The notes: a model not told the origin generated them from the letters alone. Positions 1 to 5,424 are shown, counted from the first letter of the stretch. The stretch is DNA of 5,424 bases from an uncultured Maritalea sp. (GCA_913055925.1 CAJXLH010000207.1:1-5424), one strand, 5' to 3'. Translations and numbers: made by a program.

Positions 1-209
1 TGGCCCGGCTTTTGATTGTTGATCGACCAATTTGGATTTTAGATGAACCCACCTCCGCGCTCGACAAACAGGGCGAGGCCTGGGTGGGTGCACTGATTGC
101 CAATCACGCCAAGCGCGGCGGCATTACCATTGCGGCAACCCATCTCGACATCCCCAACGTACCGGCGGATAACATCAAGACCGTGATGATTGAGGGCGTT
201 TCTATATGA
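1..209 (+). CDS. ccmA: CcmA, haem-exporter ABC ATPase, C-terminal part (5' truncated by window)
   Basis: This is the last 68 codons of an ABC-transporter ATPase, with the first complete codon at position 3. The visible protein starts ARLLIVDRPIWILDEPTSALD, which is the tail of the signature helix followed by Walker B (IWILDEP, Asp-Glu catalytic pair) and the D-loop (SALD). The H-loop histidine is in AATHLDI. CcmA is the cytoplasmic ATPase of the CcmABCD complex, which uses ATP to release haem-loaded CcmE from CcmC in system I cytochrome c maturation. The ATPase fragment alone would fit many ABC proteins; the identity comes from the directly overlapping ccmB and the rest of the operon. The stop TGA (207-209) overlaps the ccmB ATG by 4 nt, suggesting translational coupling. 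Walker A and the start lie upstream of the window. Confidence 0.93.
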   Translation, partial: ARLLIVDRPIWILDEPTSALDKQGEAWVGALIANHAKRGGITIAATHLDIPNVPADNIKTVMIEGVSI

Positions 210-871
210 GAGCATTTCTCGCCGTCATCAAACGCGATCTAAAGCTCGCCACCCGCATTGGGGGTGATGCACTTACGGTAGTTTTATTCTTTCTCATGGT
301 GGGTGCCATTATGCCGTTCGCCATCGGACCAGACAAAGAATTGCTGTCACAACTCGCACCTGCCATCATCTGGATCTCAGCGTTGCTGTCGCTGCTTTTG
401 GCGCTTGATCGCTTGTTCCGTAACGATCATGAAGACGGCTCGCTTATTGCGATGCGCCAAGCCGGTTTGCCGCTTGAGCTGATCATCTTTGCCAAACTGA
501 TCGCGCATTGGCTCACCTCAGCCCTGCCATTGATCTTGGCCACCCCTTTGTTGGCGATTTTGCTCAATCTTGATTTCGCTCAATCCATCAAAGTCATTTT
601 GACGCTACTCATCGGCACGCCGGCGCTGGTGTGCTTTGGGGCCATTGGCGCGGCGGTGACCGTGACAATTAAACGCGGCGGCTTGATCGCCCCGATCCTT
701 ATATTGCCACTTTCAATTCCTACGCTGATCTTTGGCGTAAGCGCACTTTCAACGGGCGCCATTTCGGGAGCATCTTATGCGGCCTTTTTGTTCTTGGCGG
801 CAATCACATTGCTCTCACTTGTGTTCACGCCCTTTGCAACAGCGCTTGCGTTGAAAATGGGAGCCGACTAG
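206..871 (+). CDS. ccmB: CcmB, haem exporter membrane subunit
   Basis: A 221-residue, strongly hydrophobic protein with about six predicted membrane segments (roughly residues 22-40, 52-69, 94-120, 128-155, 158-182, 190-217). Length and layout are usual for CcmB. Family-like blocks are the N-terminal RDLKLATRIGGD, LDRLFRNDHEDGSL near residues 68-80, and GTPALVCFGAIGAAVT near 137-152, followed by RGGLIAPILILPLSIP. CcmB is the permease-like partner of CcmA in the CcmABCD complex of the inner membrane, which acts in releasing holo-CcmE. The start at 206 overlaps the ccmA stop in an ATGA junction; GAGGG at 192-196 lies 9 nt before the ATG and can serve as ribosome-binding site. The ATPase just upstream and CcmC just downstream support the call. 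What the complex itself transports is unsettled; it is not thought to export haem simply as its name says. Confidence 0.95.
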   Translation: MRAFLAVIKRDLKLATRIGGDALTVVLFFLMVGAIMPFAIGPDKELLSQLAPAIIWISALLSLLLALDRLFRNDHEDGSLIAMRQAGLPLELIIFAKLIAHWLTSALPLILATPLLAILLNLDFAQSIKVILTLLIGTPALVCFGAIGAAVTVTIKRGGLIAPILILPLSIPTLIFGVSALSTGAISGASYAAFLFLAAITLLSLVFTPFATALALKMGAD

Positions 872-879
872 AAAAAACT

Positions 880-1662
880 ATGGCACAAAACGCATCTTCA
901 GAACCGACACCTCAAGATTTGGGGTTCTTTTCGCGGCTCGCACACCCTGGCTATTTCCTTCAATGGTCAGCTTATTGGCTCAAACCATTGGCCATTTTGG
1001 TCTGCGCGCTCTTGGCCATTGGCCTGTTCTACGCCTTTTACAATTCGCCTGCGGATTATCAGCAGGGCGATACGGTACGGATTTTGTATATTCACGCACC
1101 CGCGGCATGGCTCTCGCAGTTTAGTTATGCGGTGATGGCCGTTGCCTCAATCGGATCGCTCGTATGGCGACACCCTTTAGCAGATGTGTCCGCTAAAGCC
1201 GCCGCCCCCATCGGCGCAACCTTTACCGCCATTGCTTTGGCTACCGGCGCTTTGTGGGGTCGACCCACTTGGGGCACATTCTGGGAATGGGATGGCCGCA
1301 TGACCTCGACCTTGGTGATGCTCTTTATCTATCTCGGCATCATTGCCTTGTGGCGTACCTTTGAAGATCAAGCACGGGCCGGCCGCATAATTGCCGTGAT
1401 CACGCTTGTCGGTGCCATCAATGTACCGATCATCAAATTTTCCGTAGAATGGTGGAACACACTCCACCAGCCAGCAAGCGTCTTCCGTTTGGATGGGCCG
1501 ACCATGCCAATGTCCATGTTGATCCCACTGTTTGTGATGTTCTTTGCATTTTCATTTCTCTTTTTGCTGCTGCATTTCATCTCCATGCGCGCAGAAATTT
1601 TGCGCCGCCGCATTCGGTCGGCTGAACGGCGCAATGCACAACGTCTACGGAGCCAAGGCTAA
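880..1662 (+). CDS. ccmC: CcmC, haem-handling protein of cytochrome c maturation
   Basis: A 260-residue member of the CcmC/CcmF/CcsA haem-handling family. The tryptophan-rich WWD signature is clear at residues 131-143 (WGTFWEWDGRMTS), and the two conserved haem-ligand histidines are visible: His72 in YIHAPAAW and His196 in WWNTLHQPAS. About six membrane segments are predicted. CcmC presents haem in the periplasm and promotes its covalent attachment to CcmE. An amphipathic N-terminal stretch (SRLAHPGYFLQWS) precedes the first membrane helix, as is common in alphaproteobacterial members, and the C-terminus is an Arg-rich cytoplasmic tail (RRRIRSAERRNAQRLR). The ATG lies 8 bp after the ccmB stop. 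No good Shine-Dalgarno sequence sits at normal spacing (only an A-rich stretch; GGGAG at 859-863 is 16 nt away), so translation may depend on coupling to ccmB. Confidence 0.97.
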   Translation: MAQNASSEPTPQDLGFFSRLAHPGYFLQWSAYWLKPLAILVCALLAIGLFYAFYNSPADYQQGDTVRILYIHAPAAWLSQFSYAVMAVASIGSLVWRHPLADVSAKAAAPIGATFTAIALATGALWGRPTWGTFWEWDGRMTSTLVMLFIYLGIIALWRTFEDQARAGRIIAVITLVGAINVPIIKFSVEWWNTLHQPASVFRLDGPTMPMSMLIPLFVMFFAFSFLFLLLHFISMRAEILRRRIRSAERRNAQRLRSQG

Positions 1663-1835
1663 TGATTGATATTGGACAACATGCCGAATACATCATTGGT
1701 GCTTATGCTATTACCGGACTTTTGGTGGGCGCACTGATCATCTGGATCAATCGCGATTACGCGACCCAAGAAAAGCGTCTCAAAGACCTAGAAGCAAAAG
1801 GCATTCGTCGTCGTTCAGACGAGAAAAAAGTATGA
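1662..1835 (+). CDS. ccmD: CcmD, small haem-exporter subunit
   Basis: A 57-residue ORF, MIDIGQHAEYIIGAYAITGL and onward, found by reading the gap between ccmC and ccmG. It has one membrane segment (about residues 9-29), the typical H-A-x-Y-I-x-x-A-Y motif of CcmD (HAEYIIGAY), and a charged, probably helical cytoplasmic tail rich in Lys, Arg and Glu ending KGIRRRSDEKKV. CcmD is a small single-pass protein that stabilises the CcmABC-CcmE assembly and helps holo-CcmE release. The ATG shares its A with the last base of the ccmC TAA (TAATG), and its TGA overlaps the ccmG ATG by 4 nt. GGAG at 1649-1652 lies 9 nt before the start. It fills the gap exactly and uses the same operon architecture as its neighbours. 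Minimum-length filters would drop it. Confidence 0.93.
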   Translation: MIDIGQHAEYIIGAYAITGLLVGALIIWINRDYATQEKRLKDLEAKGIRRRSDEKKV

Positions 1836-2371
1836 AGAAATTTGCCATCTATTTGCTGCCGTTAGTGATCGCGGGCGGTCTTTTTGCGCTGTTCGCAAGC
1901 CAGATCGACAAAGATCCAAACCTTCTGCCCTCAGCACTCATCAACAAGCCAGCGCCGCAATTTGAATTGCCCGCTCTTGAAGGTCATGATCAACCCGGCT
2001 TTTCTACTGCCGATTTTGAAGGGCAGCTCACCCTCGTCAATGTCTTTGCGAGCTGGTGCGCACCCTGTCGCGATGAACATGAATTTTTGATCGATCTCGC
2101 TAAGCGAGACGACGTCAAAATCTATGGGATCAACTACAATGATCCACCAGAAAACGCGCGCTCTTTCCTCGCCGAACTGGGCAATCCATACGACGCCATC
2201 GGTTCAGACCGCAATCGCCGTGTGAGCCTTGATTGGGGTGTTTATGGTGTGCCGGAAAGCTACCTTGTCAATGGGGAGGGGCTGATTGTCTATAAGCACA
2301 CCGGCCCCATCAACGCCGAAAGCTATCAAAAAGATTTGCTGCCAGCGATTGAAGCGGCGTTGATAAACTGA
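1832..2371 (+). CDS. ccmG: CcmG/DsbE, periplasmic thiol:disulfide oxidoreductase
   Basis: A 179-residue membrane-anchored thioredoxin-fold protein. The N-terminus (MKKFAIYLLPLVIAGGLFAL) is an uncleaved signal anchor, putting the domain in the periplasm. The active site is W75-C76-A77-P78-C79 followed by RDEH, the WCxPCRxEH pattern of the CcmG/TlpA group. The cis-proline loop is in GVYGVPES (Pro141). The linker DPNLLPSALINKPAP matches the family's D-P-x-x-x-P-S-A-L-x-x-K-P-A-P region. CcmG, fed electrons by a CcdA/DsbD-type membrane protein, reduces the CXXCH cysteines of apocytochrome c (directly or via CcmH) so that haem can be ligated. The start at 1832 overlaps the ccmD stop (ATGA); upstream sequence is purine-rich without a strong Shine-Dalgarno. 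It is the last ccm gene here and converges on yciB. ccmE, ccmF and ccmH do not follow. Confidence 0.96.
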   Translation: MKKFAIYLLPLVIAGGLFALFASQIDKDPNLLPSALINKPAPQFELPALEGHDQPGFSTADFEGQLTLVNVFASWCAPCRDEHEFLIDLAKRDDVKIYGINYNDPPENARSFLAELGNPYDAIGSDRNRRVSLDWGVYGVPESYLVNGEGLIVYKHTGPINAESYQKDLLPAIEAALIN

Positions 2372-2409
2372 CTATCAAAAAACAATGGTTTGTCTATCTG
2401 GCACCAATT

Positions 2410-2460
2410 GGCGGGGGTGCCGGGGAAGGCCCGAAAGGGCCGACGGCGGCATCAAAAAAA
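2410..2460 (+). repeat. Dispersed palindromic repeat, intergenic copy 1
   Basis: This copy contains the 14-bp core CGGGGGTGCCGGGG (2412-2425). It can fold into a two-part stem: outer GGTGCCG (2416-2422) with CGGCATC (2447-2453), 7 pairs including one G-U; and inner GGCCC (2428-2432) with GGGCC (2437-2441) closing a GAAA tetraloop. The internal loops are GGGAA and GACGG. It ends in A7. It matches the ftsY copy at 5281-5326 at 42 of 46 positions in the same orientation, with all four differences inside the central hairpin. Confidence 0.85.
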
Positions 2461-2511
2461 GTCGGGGGTGCCGGGGTAGCGAACAAAGTGAGCGATGGCG
2501 GCGCGAAAAAA
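2461..2511 (+). repeat. Dispersed palindromic repeat, intergenic copy 2
   Basis: The same 14-bp core recurs at 2463-2476, exactly 51 bp after copy 1, and the 3' part GGCGGC plus a terminal A6 run is also shared. The centre has diverged fully (AGCGAACAAAGTGAGCGA in place of the GC hairpin). The outer stem remains possible in altered form: GTGCCG (2468-2473) with CGGCGC (2499-2504), 6 pairs with one G-U. The element ends directly against the yciB stop codon (2512-2514). Read on the - strand, it is followed by T7 (2454-2460), which could make it part of a terminator for the yciB transcript; this is inference. Confidence 0.75.
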
Positions 2512-3111
2512 CTACGCCTTCTCCTCCGCATCCGGCGCGTATTTAGTCAAAATCGGCACCACAAGTGCGAACGAAAAAACCAAAGTGAGCGGCATGATGC
2601 CCCACACTTTAAACGCCACCCAAAAGTCGGTCGAAAAGTTCCGCCAGACAATTTCGTTGATCGCAGCCAAAACAAAAAAGAAAATCGTCCAGCGCCAAGT
2701 GAGAATGCGCCAGCCTTCTGGCTTCAACTTATAAACATCGCCAAAGACATATTTGAGAAGGCTTTGCCCAAACAGCAAGCCGCCAAGCAACACGCCACCA
2801 AAGAGTATGTTTACGATCGTAGGCTTCAGTTTGATGAAAGTATCGTCCTGCAACCAGAGCGTAAGGCCACCAAAAATCAGCACCACCACACCTGTGACAA
2901 GCGGCATCACCGCTACGCGTTTAAGGATCAACCAGCTCAATAAAAGCGAGATCACCATCGCGCCCATAAACCAACCTGTGGCGACAAAAATCCCGGCGCG
3001 ACTGTTTAAAATGAAAAACAAAACCAAAGGCCCAAGCTCAAGCGCGAGCTTGATCAATTGAGGTTTAAGTTCATCCCAATCTAATTCTTGGCTTTGTGTA
3101 TTTTCACTCAT
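2512..3111 (-). CDS. yciB: YciB/IspZ, septation protein A family inner-membrane protein
   Basis: A 199-residue multi-pass membrane protein recognised by YciB family blocks: LGPLVLFFILNSRAGIF (about residues 26-42), IFGGLTLWLQDDTFIKLKPT (79-98), the loop WRILTWRWTIFFFVLAAINE, and FWVAFKVWGIMPLTLVF near 163-179. About five to six membrane segments are predicted. YciB is an inner-membrane protein linked to cell envelope synthesis and septation; its biochemical activity is not established. The start at 3111 (MSENTQSQ) was chosen because it lies 1 nt after the stop of the upstream lyase (TGAAATG) with AGAGAG close upstream. An in-frame ATG at 3147 would add 12 residues overlapping the lyase end and is less likely. 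It is slightly longer than E. coli YciB (179 aa) through a polar N-terminal extension. The stop abuts a repeat copy. Confidence 0.93.
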   Translation of the reverse strand: MSENTQSQELDWDELKPQLIKLALELGPLVLFFILNSRAGIFVATGWFMGAMVISLLLSWLILKRVAVMPLVTGVVVLIFGGLTLWLQDDTFIKLKPTIVNILFGGVLLGGLLFGQSLLKYVFGDVYKLKPEGWRILTWRWTIFFFVLAAINEIVWRNFSTDFWVAFKVWGIMPLTLVFSFALVVPILTKYAPDAEEKA

Positions 3112-3112
3112 T

Positions 3113-4204
3113 TCAACTCTCTTGATCTCTTGCACTGTGCAGCACATCTTGAAAATGCTTGGCCCAATCTGCGGGCTGCAATTTCATGCTGCTCTCCCCA
3201 ATCGCCACTTCAATGGCTTGCACATCTTCATATGAAGTAGGAAGCGTATAGCCCGAAAGCCAGACCTTATCCTCTTCAATTTGTTTCTCAAACGCGTGAA
3301 GCAAAGCCTTTTGCTCGGCGGTGATGTGAACCACAAAATTTGGCGTTTCCGGCACATCTGGGATGGTCCGCACGCCGTCTAACTTATTCAATTCGACGGC
3401 CAACGCTTGCGCATATGCCGTGAATTCACCCACCCGTGGCAAATACTCATCAATCCCGATCAGCGCTGAGATGGCTTGCGGAAACTCAAACGGTACATTG
3501 GCGCCATGGCGCGTGAACCAAACGTCGCAATCGGCCAAGAAGTCTTCATCGGCCACCAAACCGCAACCGCCAATATTGGCCAACTCTTTGTAAAAGCTGC
3601 AATAAAGGCTATCACAAAGCGCCGCAATCTCTTCAAGGGACTTGCCATAAGCACCCGCAACGCCAAAAACACGCGCGCCATCAATATGGAAATGTACGTC
3701 GCGTTCGCGACACCAAGCAGAAATCTTTTCCAGCTCTTCAAACGGCGTCAATTTATAGGCAGCACGTCGAAGGGGCAGTTCAACACTCACCACGGCTGGC
3801 ACTTCACCAAGCTTGTCCAAATCATCTGCCGTGAAGGTTTGATGTGCATCGCCCAATCGACGAAACCGGATAGGATGCATCATCTCCACCGCTTCCATTT
3901 CGTCCATGTCGAAATGGGTCATGCGATGAATGGCCACCAAATTATTGCCTTTTCGCTCAACCGCTGTGCGCAGCGCCACCATTTGGGCGATCATGCCTTT
4001 GATGCAAAACCGTGCCCCGCTGGTGCCAAACAGCTCTTTCAGCCGTTCAACAACCAAATCGCTCGCACCGCCAGAACCATAAACATCGCTCGGCAATTGC
4101 GCATATTTCGATTGCGCAAGCTTTGTCAGCATGTCCGCCGGACTGAAAGGCGCAAATGAATGCAACACATGAGTGCAATCAAGCATTTTCTGGCGATCAA
4201 CCAT
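3113..4204 (-). CDS. Threonine aldolase / beta-eliminating lyase family PLP enzyme
   Basis: A 363-residue fold-type I PLP protein. Visible landmarks are VYGSGGASD (residues 41-49, the family's YG-x-GG substrate-side motif), the pyridine-nitrogen Asp175 in HFHIDGARVF, the Schiff-base Lys206 in YCSFYKELANIGG, and TRHGAN (231-236). This fits the L-threonine aldolase-like group, which cleaves beta-hydroxy amino acids to glycine and an aldehyde; the true substrate cannot be read from sequence. The usual phosphate-binding S-G-T segment is here IKGMIAQ (68-74), with Lys and Met in place of Ser and Thr, which is unusual. The start at 4204 gives an 8-nt overlap with the ftsY end and has AGGCAGG just upstream; ATG 4186 (MLDCTHVL) is a plausible alternative. 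A longer frame to 4357 would run through conserved ftsY and is rejected. Co-directional with ftsY and yciB. Confidence 0.88.
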   Translation of the reverse strand: MVDRQKMLDCTHVLHSFAPFSPADMLTKLAQSKYAQLPSDVYGSGGASDLVVERLKELFGTSGARFCIKGMIAQMVALRTAVERKGNNLVAIHRMTHFDMDEMEAVEMMHPIRFRRLGDAHQTFTADDLDKLGEVPAVVSVELPLRRAAYKLTPFEELEKISAWCRERDVHFHIDGARVFGVAGAYGKSLEEIAALCDSLYCSFYKELANIGGCGLVADEDFLADCDVWFTRHGANVPFEFPQAISALIGIDEYLPRVGEFTAYAQALAVELNKLDGVRTIPDVPETPNFVVHITAEQKALLHAFEKQIEEDKVWLSGYTLPTSYEDVQAIEVAIGESSMKLQPADWAKHFQDVLHSARDQES

Positions 4205-5424
4205 CCAAACCTGCCTCGCCGCCAGCAATTGCTTCGGCAAACTCCGAGGCTTTGAACGGCTCAAGATCATCAATGCCCTCGCCCACACCAATAAAGTGCA
4301 CCGGCAATTTGTGCTTTTTCGCAATTGCGACGAGAATACCGCCGCGCGCCGTGCCATCCAATTTAGTCATCACCAAACCTGAAACACCCGCTCTTTTGCC
4401 AAATATCTCGACCTGATTCAGCGCGTTTTGGCCGGTGGTTGCATCGAGCGTCAGCAAGGTGGTGTGCGGCGCATTCTCATCGATTTTTTTGATCACGCGG
4501 ATGATTTTCTCAAGTTCCGCCATCAGTTCATCGCGATTTTGCAACCGTCCAGCCGTATCGATGATCAACACGTCGGCGCCGGTTTCTTTCGCTTGTGTGA
4601 CCGCATCATAGGCCAAACCTGAAGCATCCGCGCCCGTCGGCCGCGTGATGACTTCAACGTTGGAGCGTTGACCCCAAACCTGCAACTGTTCAACCGCTGC
4701 CGCACGGAAGGTATCGCCAGCGGCCAGCAAAACTTTCTTGCCTTCGCCGGTAAGTTTTGACGCAAGCTTGCCAATGGTCGTGGTTTTACCCGATCCATTA
4801 ACGCCAACCATCAAAATGACATGCGGCGTATTTGATCCATCAAGCACAAGCGGCACCGCCACCGGCTCAAGCACTTTGACCACTTCATCGCGCAAAACTT
4901 CGCGGATTTCATCAACCGATATTTCTTTGTTGAAACGATCCTGCGCCAATTTTTCGGTGATTTCCACCGCCGTATCAACGCCCAAATCCGCTTGGATCAA
5001 AACATCTTCGAGCTGCTCTAGCGTTTCATCATCCAACTTGCGCTTGGTGAAAACCGACGCGATATTTTCGGTGAGCTGATCTGAAGACTTTTTGAGACCA
5101 GACGTAAGCCGCTGGAACCAATTTTTCTCTTTATTGCCGCCACCGGTCGCACTGCTCCCGTCCCCGGCACCTCCGCCATTTTTATCGTTTCCACCAGTCG
5201 CTTTGCTCGCCGCATCACTAACAGACCCTTCTGGCTTCGCCTCGTCCTGCGATGATGCCGCGTTAGACGCATCCGACTCTGGCGGGGGTGCCGGGGAAGG
5301 TTCGACAGAGCCGACGGCGGCATCAACAGGCTGCACTTCGACTTTTTCGGTCGTTTCCTCGGTTTGTGCCTCTGGTTTTTCCGCTTCCTTTTTGCCGAAC
5401 AAGCGACCAAAGAAACCTGGTTTT
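4197..5424 (-). CDS. ftsY: FtsY, signal recognition particle receptor GTPase (N-terminus beyond window)
   Basis: The SRP receptor docks ribosome-SRP complexes at the membrane through an Ffh-FtsY NG heterodimer. Counting from the TTG at 5402, the N domain starts near residue 95 (NWFQRLTSGLKKSS). The G domain has the P-loop GVNGSGKTT (200-208), DTFRAAA (230-236), DTAG (282-285), TKLD (346-349) and GVGEGIDDL (372-380), with the family's LDGTARGG. Residues 1-94 are an acidic, Ala/Pro/Gly-rich, presumably disordered A-domain linker. The frame stays open past 5402 to the window edge and encodes KPGFFGRLFGKK, a typical FtsY membrane-targeting start, so the real start codon lies outside and the TTG is internal. 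The linker contains a copy of the repeat also found after ccmG, and possibly a second inverted one. The stop overlaps the lyase start. Confidence 0.97.
   Translation of the reverse strand, partial: KPGFFGRLFGKKEAEKPEAQTEETTEKVEVQPVDAAVGSVEPSPAPPPESDASNAASSQDEAKPEGSVSDAASKATGGNDKNGGGAGDGSSATGGGNKEKNWFQRLTSGLKKSSDQLTENIASVFTKRKLDDETLEQLEDVLIQADLGVDTAVEITEKLAQDRFNKEISVDEIREVLRDEVVKVLEPVAVPLVLDGSNTPHVILMVGVNGSGKTTTIGKLASKLTGEGKKVLLAAGDTFRAAAVEQLQVWGQRSNVEVITRPTGADASGLAYDAVTQAKETGADVLIIDTAGRLQNRDELMAELEKIIRVIKKIDENAPHTTLLTLDATTGQNALNQVEIFGKRAGVSGLVMTKLDGTARGGILVAIAKKHKLPVHFIGVGEGIDDLEPFKASEFAEAIAGGEAGLDG
5131..5177 (-). repeat. Possible degenerate inverted copy of the same repeat in ftsY
   Basis: Read on the - strand, this 47-bp stretch begins GGCGGAGGTGCCGGGGA, one mismatch from the repeat's first 17 bases, and ends with GGTGGCGGC in the same position as GGCGGC in the other copies. 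Aligned without gaps to intergenic copy 2 it matches at 33 of 47 positions by hand count. It encodes the Gly-rich residues 76-91 of FtsY (GGGAGDGSSATGGGNK). Gly/Ala codons alone favour G-rich sequence, so chance resemblance is possible. Confidence 0.4.
5281..5326 (+). repeat. Dispersed palindromic repeat, copy within the ftsY coding sequence
   Basis: This 46-bp stretch matches intergenic copy 1 (2410-2455) at 42 positions without gaps; the first 20 and last 16 bases are identical. The outer stem (5287-5293 with 5318-5324) is unchanged. The central hairpin is GGTTC (5299-5303), loop GACA, GAGCC (5308-5312), still pairing on the + strand with one G-U. On the ftsY strand it encodes residues 26-41, VDAAVGSVEPSPAPPP (numbered from the TTG at 5402), in the disordered linker. 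Confidence 0.85.

Larger units (their letters stand above)
2372..2511. other. Convergent intergenic region occupied mainly by tandem repeats
   Basis: This 140-bp gap lies between the stop codons of ccmG (+) and yciB (-). Positions 2372-2409 hold an A6 run (2377-2382) and little else; the remainder is two head-to-tail copies of a G-rich element (2410-2460 and 2461-2511), each ending in an A6-A7 run on the + strand. I see no credible gene here. GGCACC at 2400-2405 can also pair with GGTGCC at 2416-2421, which would compete with the outer stem of the first repeat copy. The location between converging operons suggests a transcription-termination role, but no hairpin directly followed by a T-run on the + strand is present. 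Confidence 0.85.

Noticed and set aside
1177..1634. Two open frames on the - strand within ccmC
   Set aside because: They are shadows of ccmC, which has intact WWD and histidine motifs on the + strand.
2428..2441. GGCCC-GAAA-GGGCC hairpin as a classical intrinsic terminator of the ccm operon
   Set aside because: On the + strand no T-run follows; the downstream sequence is GACGGCGGCATC and then A7. It is better described as the centre of the repeat element.
2488..2943. Open frame of 151 codons on the + strand
   Set aside because: It lies antisense to yciB, which has clear family motifs, and its translation is Lys/Arg/His/Gln-rich without any recognisable domain.
3112..3147. Longer yciB start at 3147 (MCCTVQEIKRVE)
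   Set aside because: It would overlap the lyase 3' end, and the start at 3111 sits 1 nt past the lyase stop with a purine-rich AGAGAG ahead of it.
3476..4159. Open frame of 227 codons on the + strand
   Set aside because: It is antisense to the PLP enzyme, whose catalytic Lys and Asp motifs are intact. The antisense translation shows no coherent motif, so its length is a by-product of codon use on the other strand.
4205..4357. N-terminal extension of the PLP enzyme to an ATG at 4357
   Set aside because: It would overlap the conserved C-terminal G-domain codons of ftsY by about 160 nt and adds Arg/Ser-rich sequence not seen in the family. The start at 4204 with AGGCAGG upstream is better.
1..5424. 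tRNA or rRNA genes, CRISPR arrays, transposases, phage or defence genes
   Set aside because: None seen on reading both strands. Apart from the 140-bp repeat region, the window is filled by conserved housekeeping genes.

Overview
The window reads as an ordinary housekeeping stretch of an alphaproteobacterial chromosome, most likely of the order Hyphomicrobiales (Rhizobiales). That assignment rests on my memory of ccmABCDG lying next to yciB/ispZ and ftsY in that group, and no search was run. Two convergent gene blocks meet in a short, repeat-filled intergenic region.

Positions 1-2371 (+ strand) hold the 3' end of ccmA, then complete ccmB, ccmC, ccmD and ccmG. The genes overlap or nearly touch (ATGA overlaps at ccmA/ccmB and ccmD/ccmG, a TAATG junction at ccmC/ccmD, 8 bp between ccmB and ccmC), so they look like one operon. 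Together they serve system I cytochrome c maturation: CcmABCD charges the haem chaperone CcmE with haem and releases it, and CcmG keeps the apocytochrome CXXCH cysteines reduced. CcmE, CcmF and CcmH are not here and are presumably encoded elsewhere. The 57-residue ccmD is easily missed because of its size.

Positions 2372-2511 separate the convergent blocks. Most of this gap (2410-2511) is two tandem copies of a G-rich, partly self-complementary element of about 46-51 bp.

Positions 2512-5424 (- strand) hold, in transcription order, ftsY (5' end outside the window), a threonine aldolase/beta-eliminating lyase-like PLP enzyme, and yciB (septation protein A family). Gene junctions overlap by 8 nt or are separated by 1 nt, again suggesting co-transcription. 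FtsY is the SRP receptor GTPase; YciB is an inner-membrane protein; the PLP enzyme has no evident functional link to either.

The most notable observation is that the intergenic element recurs inside the ftsY reading frame. The copy at 5281-5326 matches the intergenic copy at 2410-2455 at 42 of 46 positions and encodes 16 residues of the disordered N-terminal linker. A weaker, inverted, full-length match lies 103 bp away at 5131-5177 in the same linker. This resembles the palindromic elements that insert in frame into proteins in Rickettsia. I see no phage, CRISPR, transposase, RNA gene or defence system.
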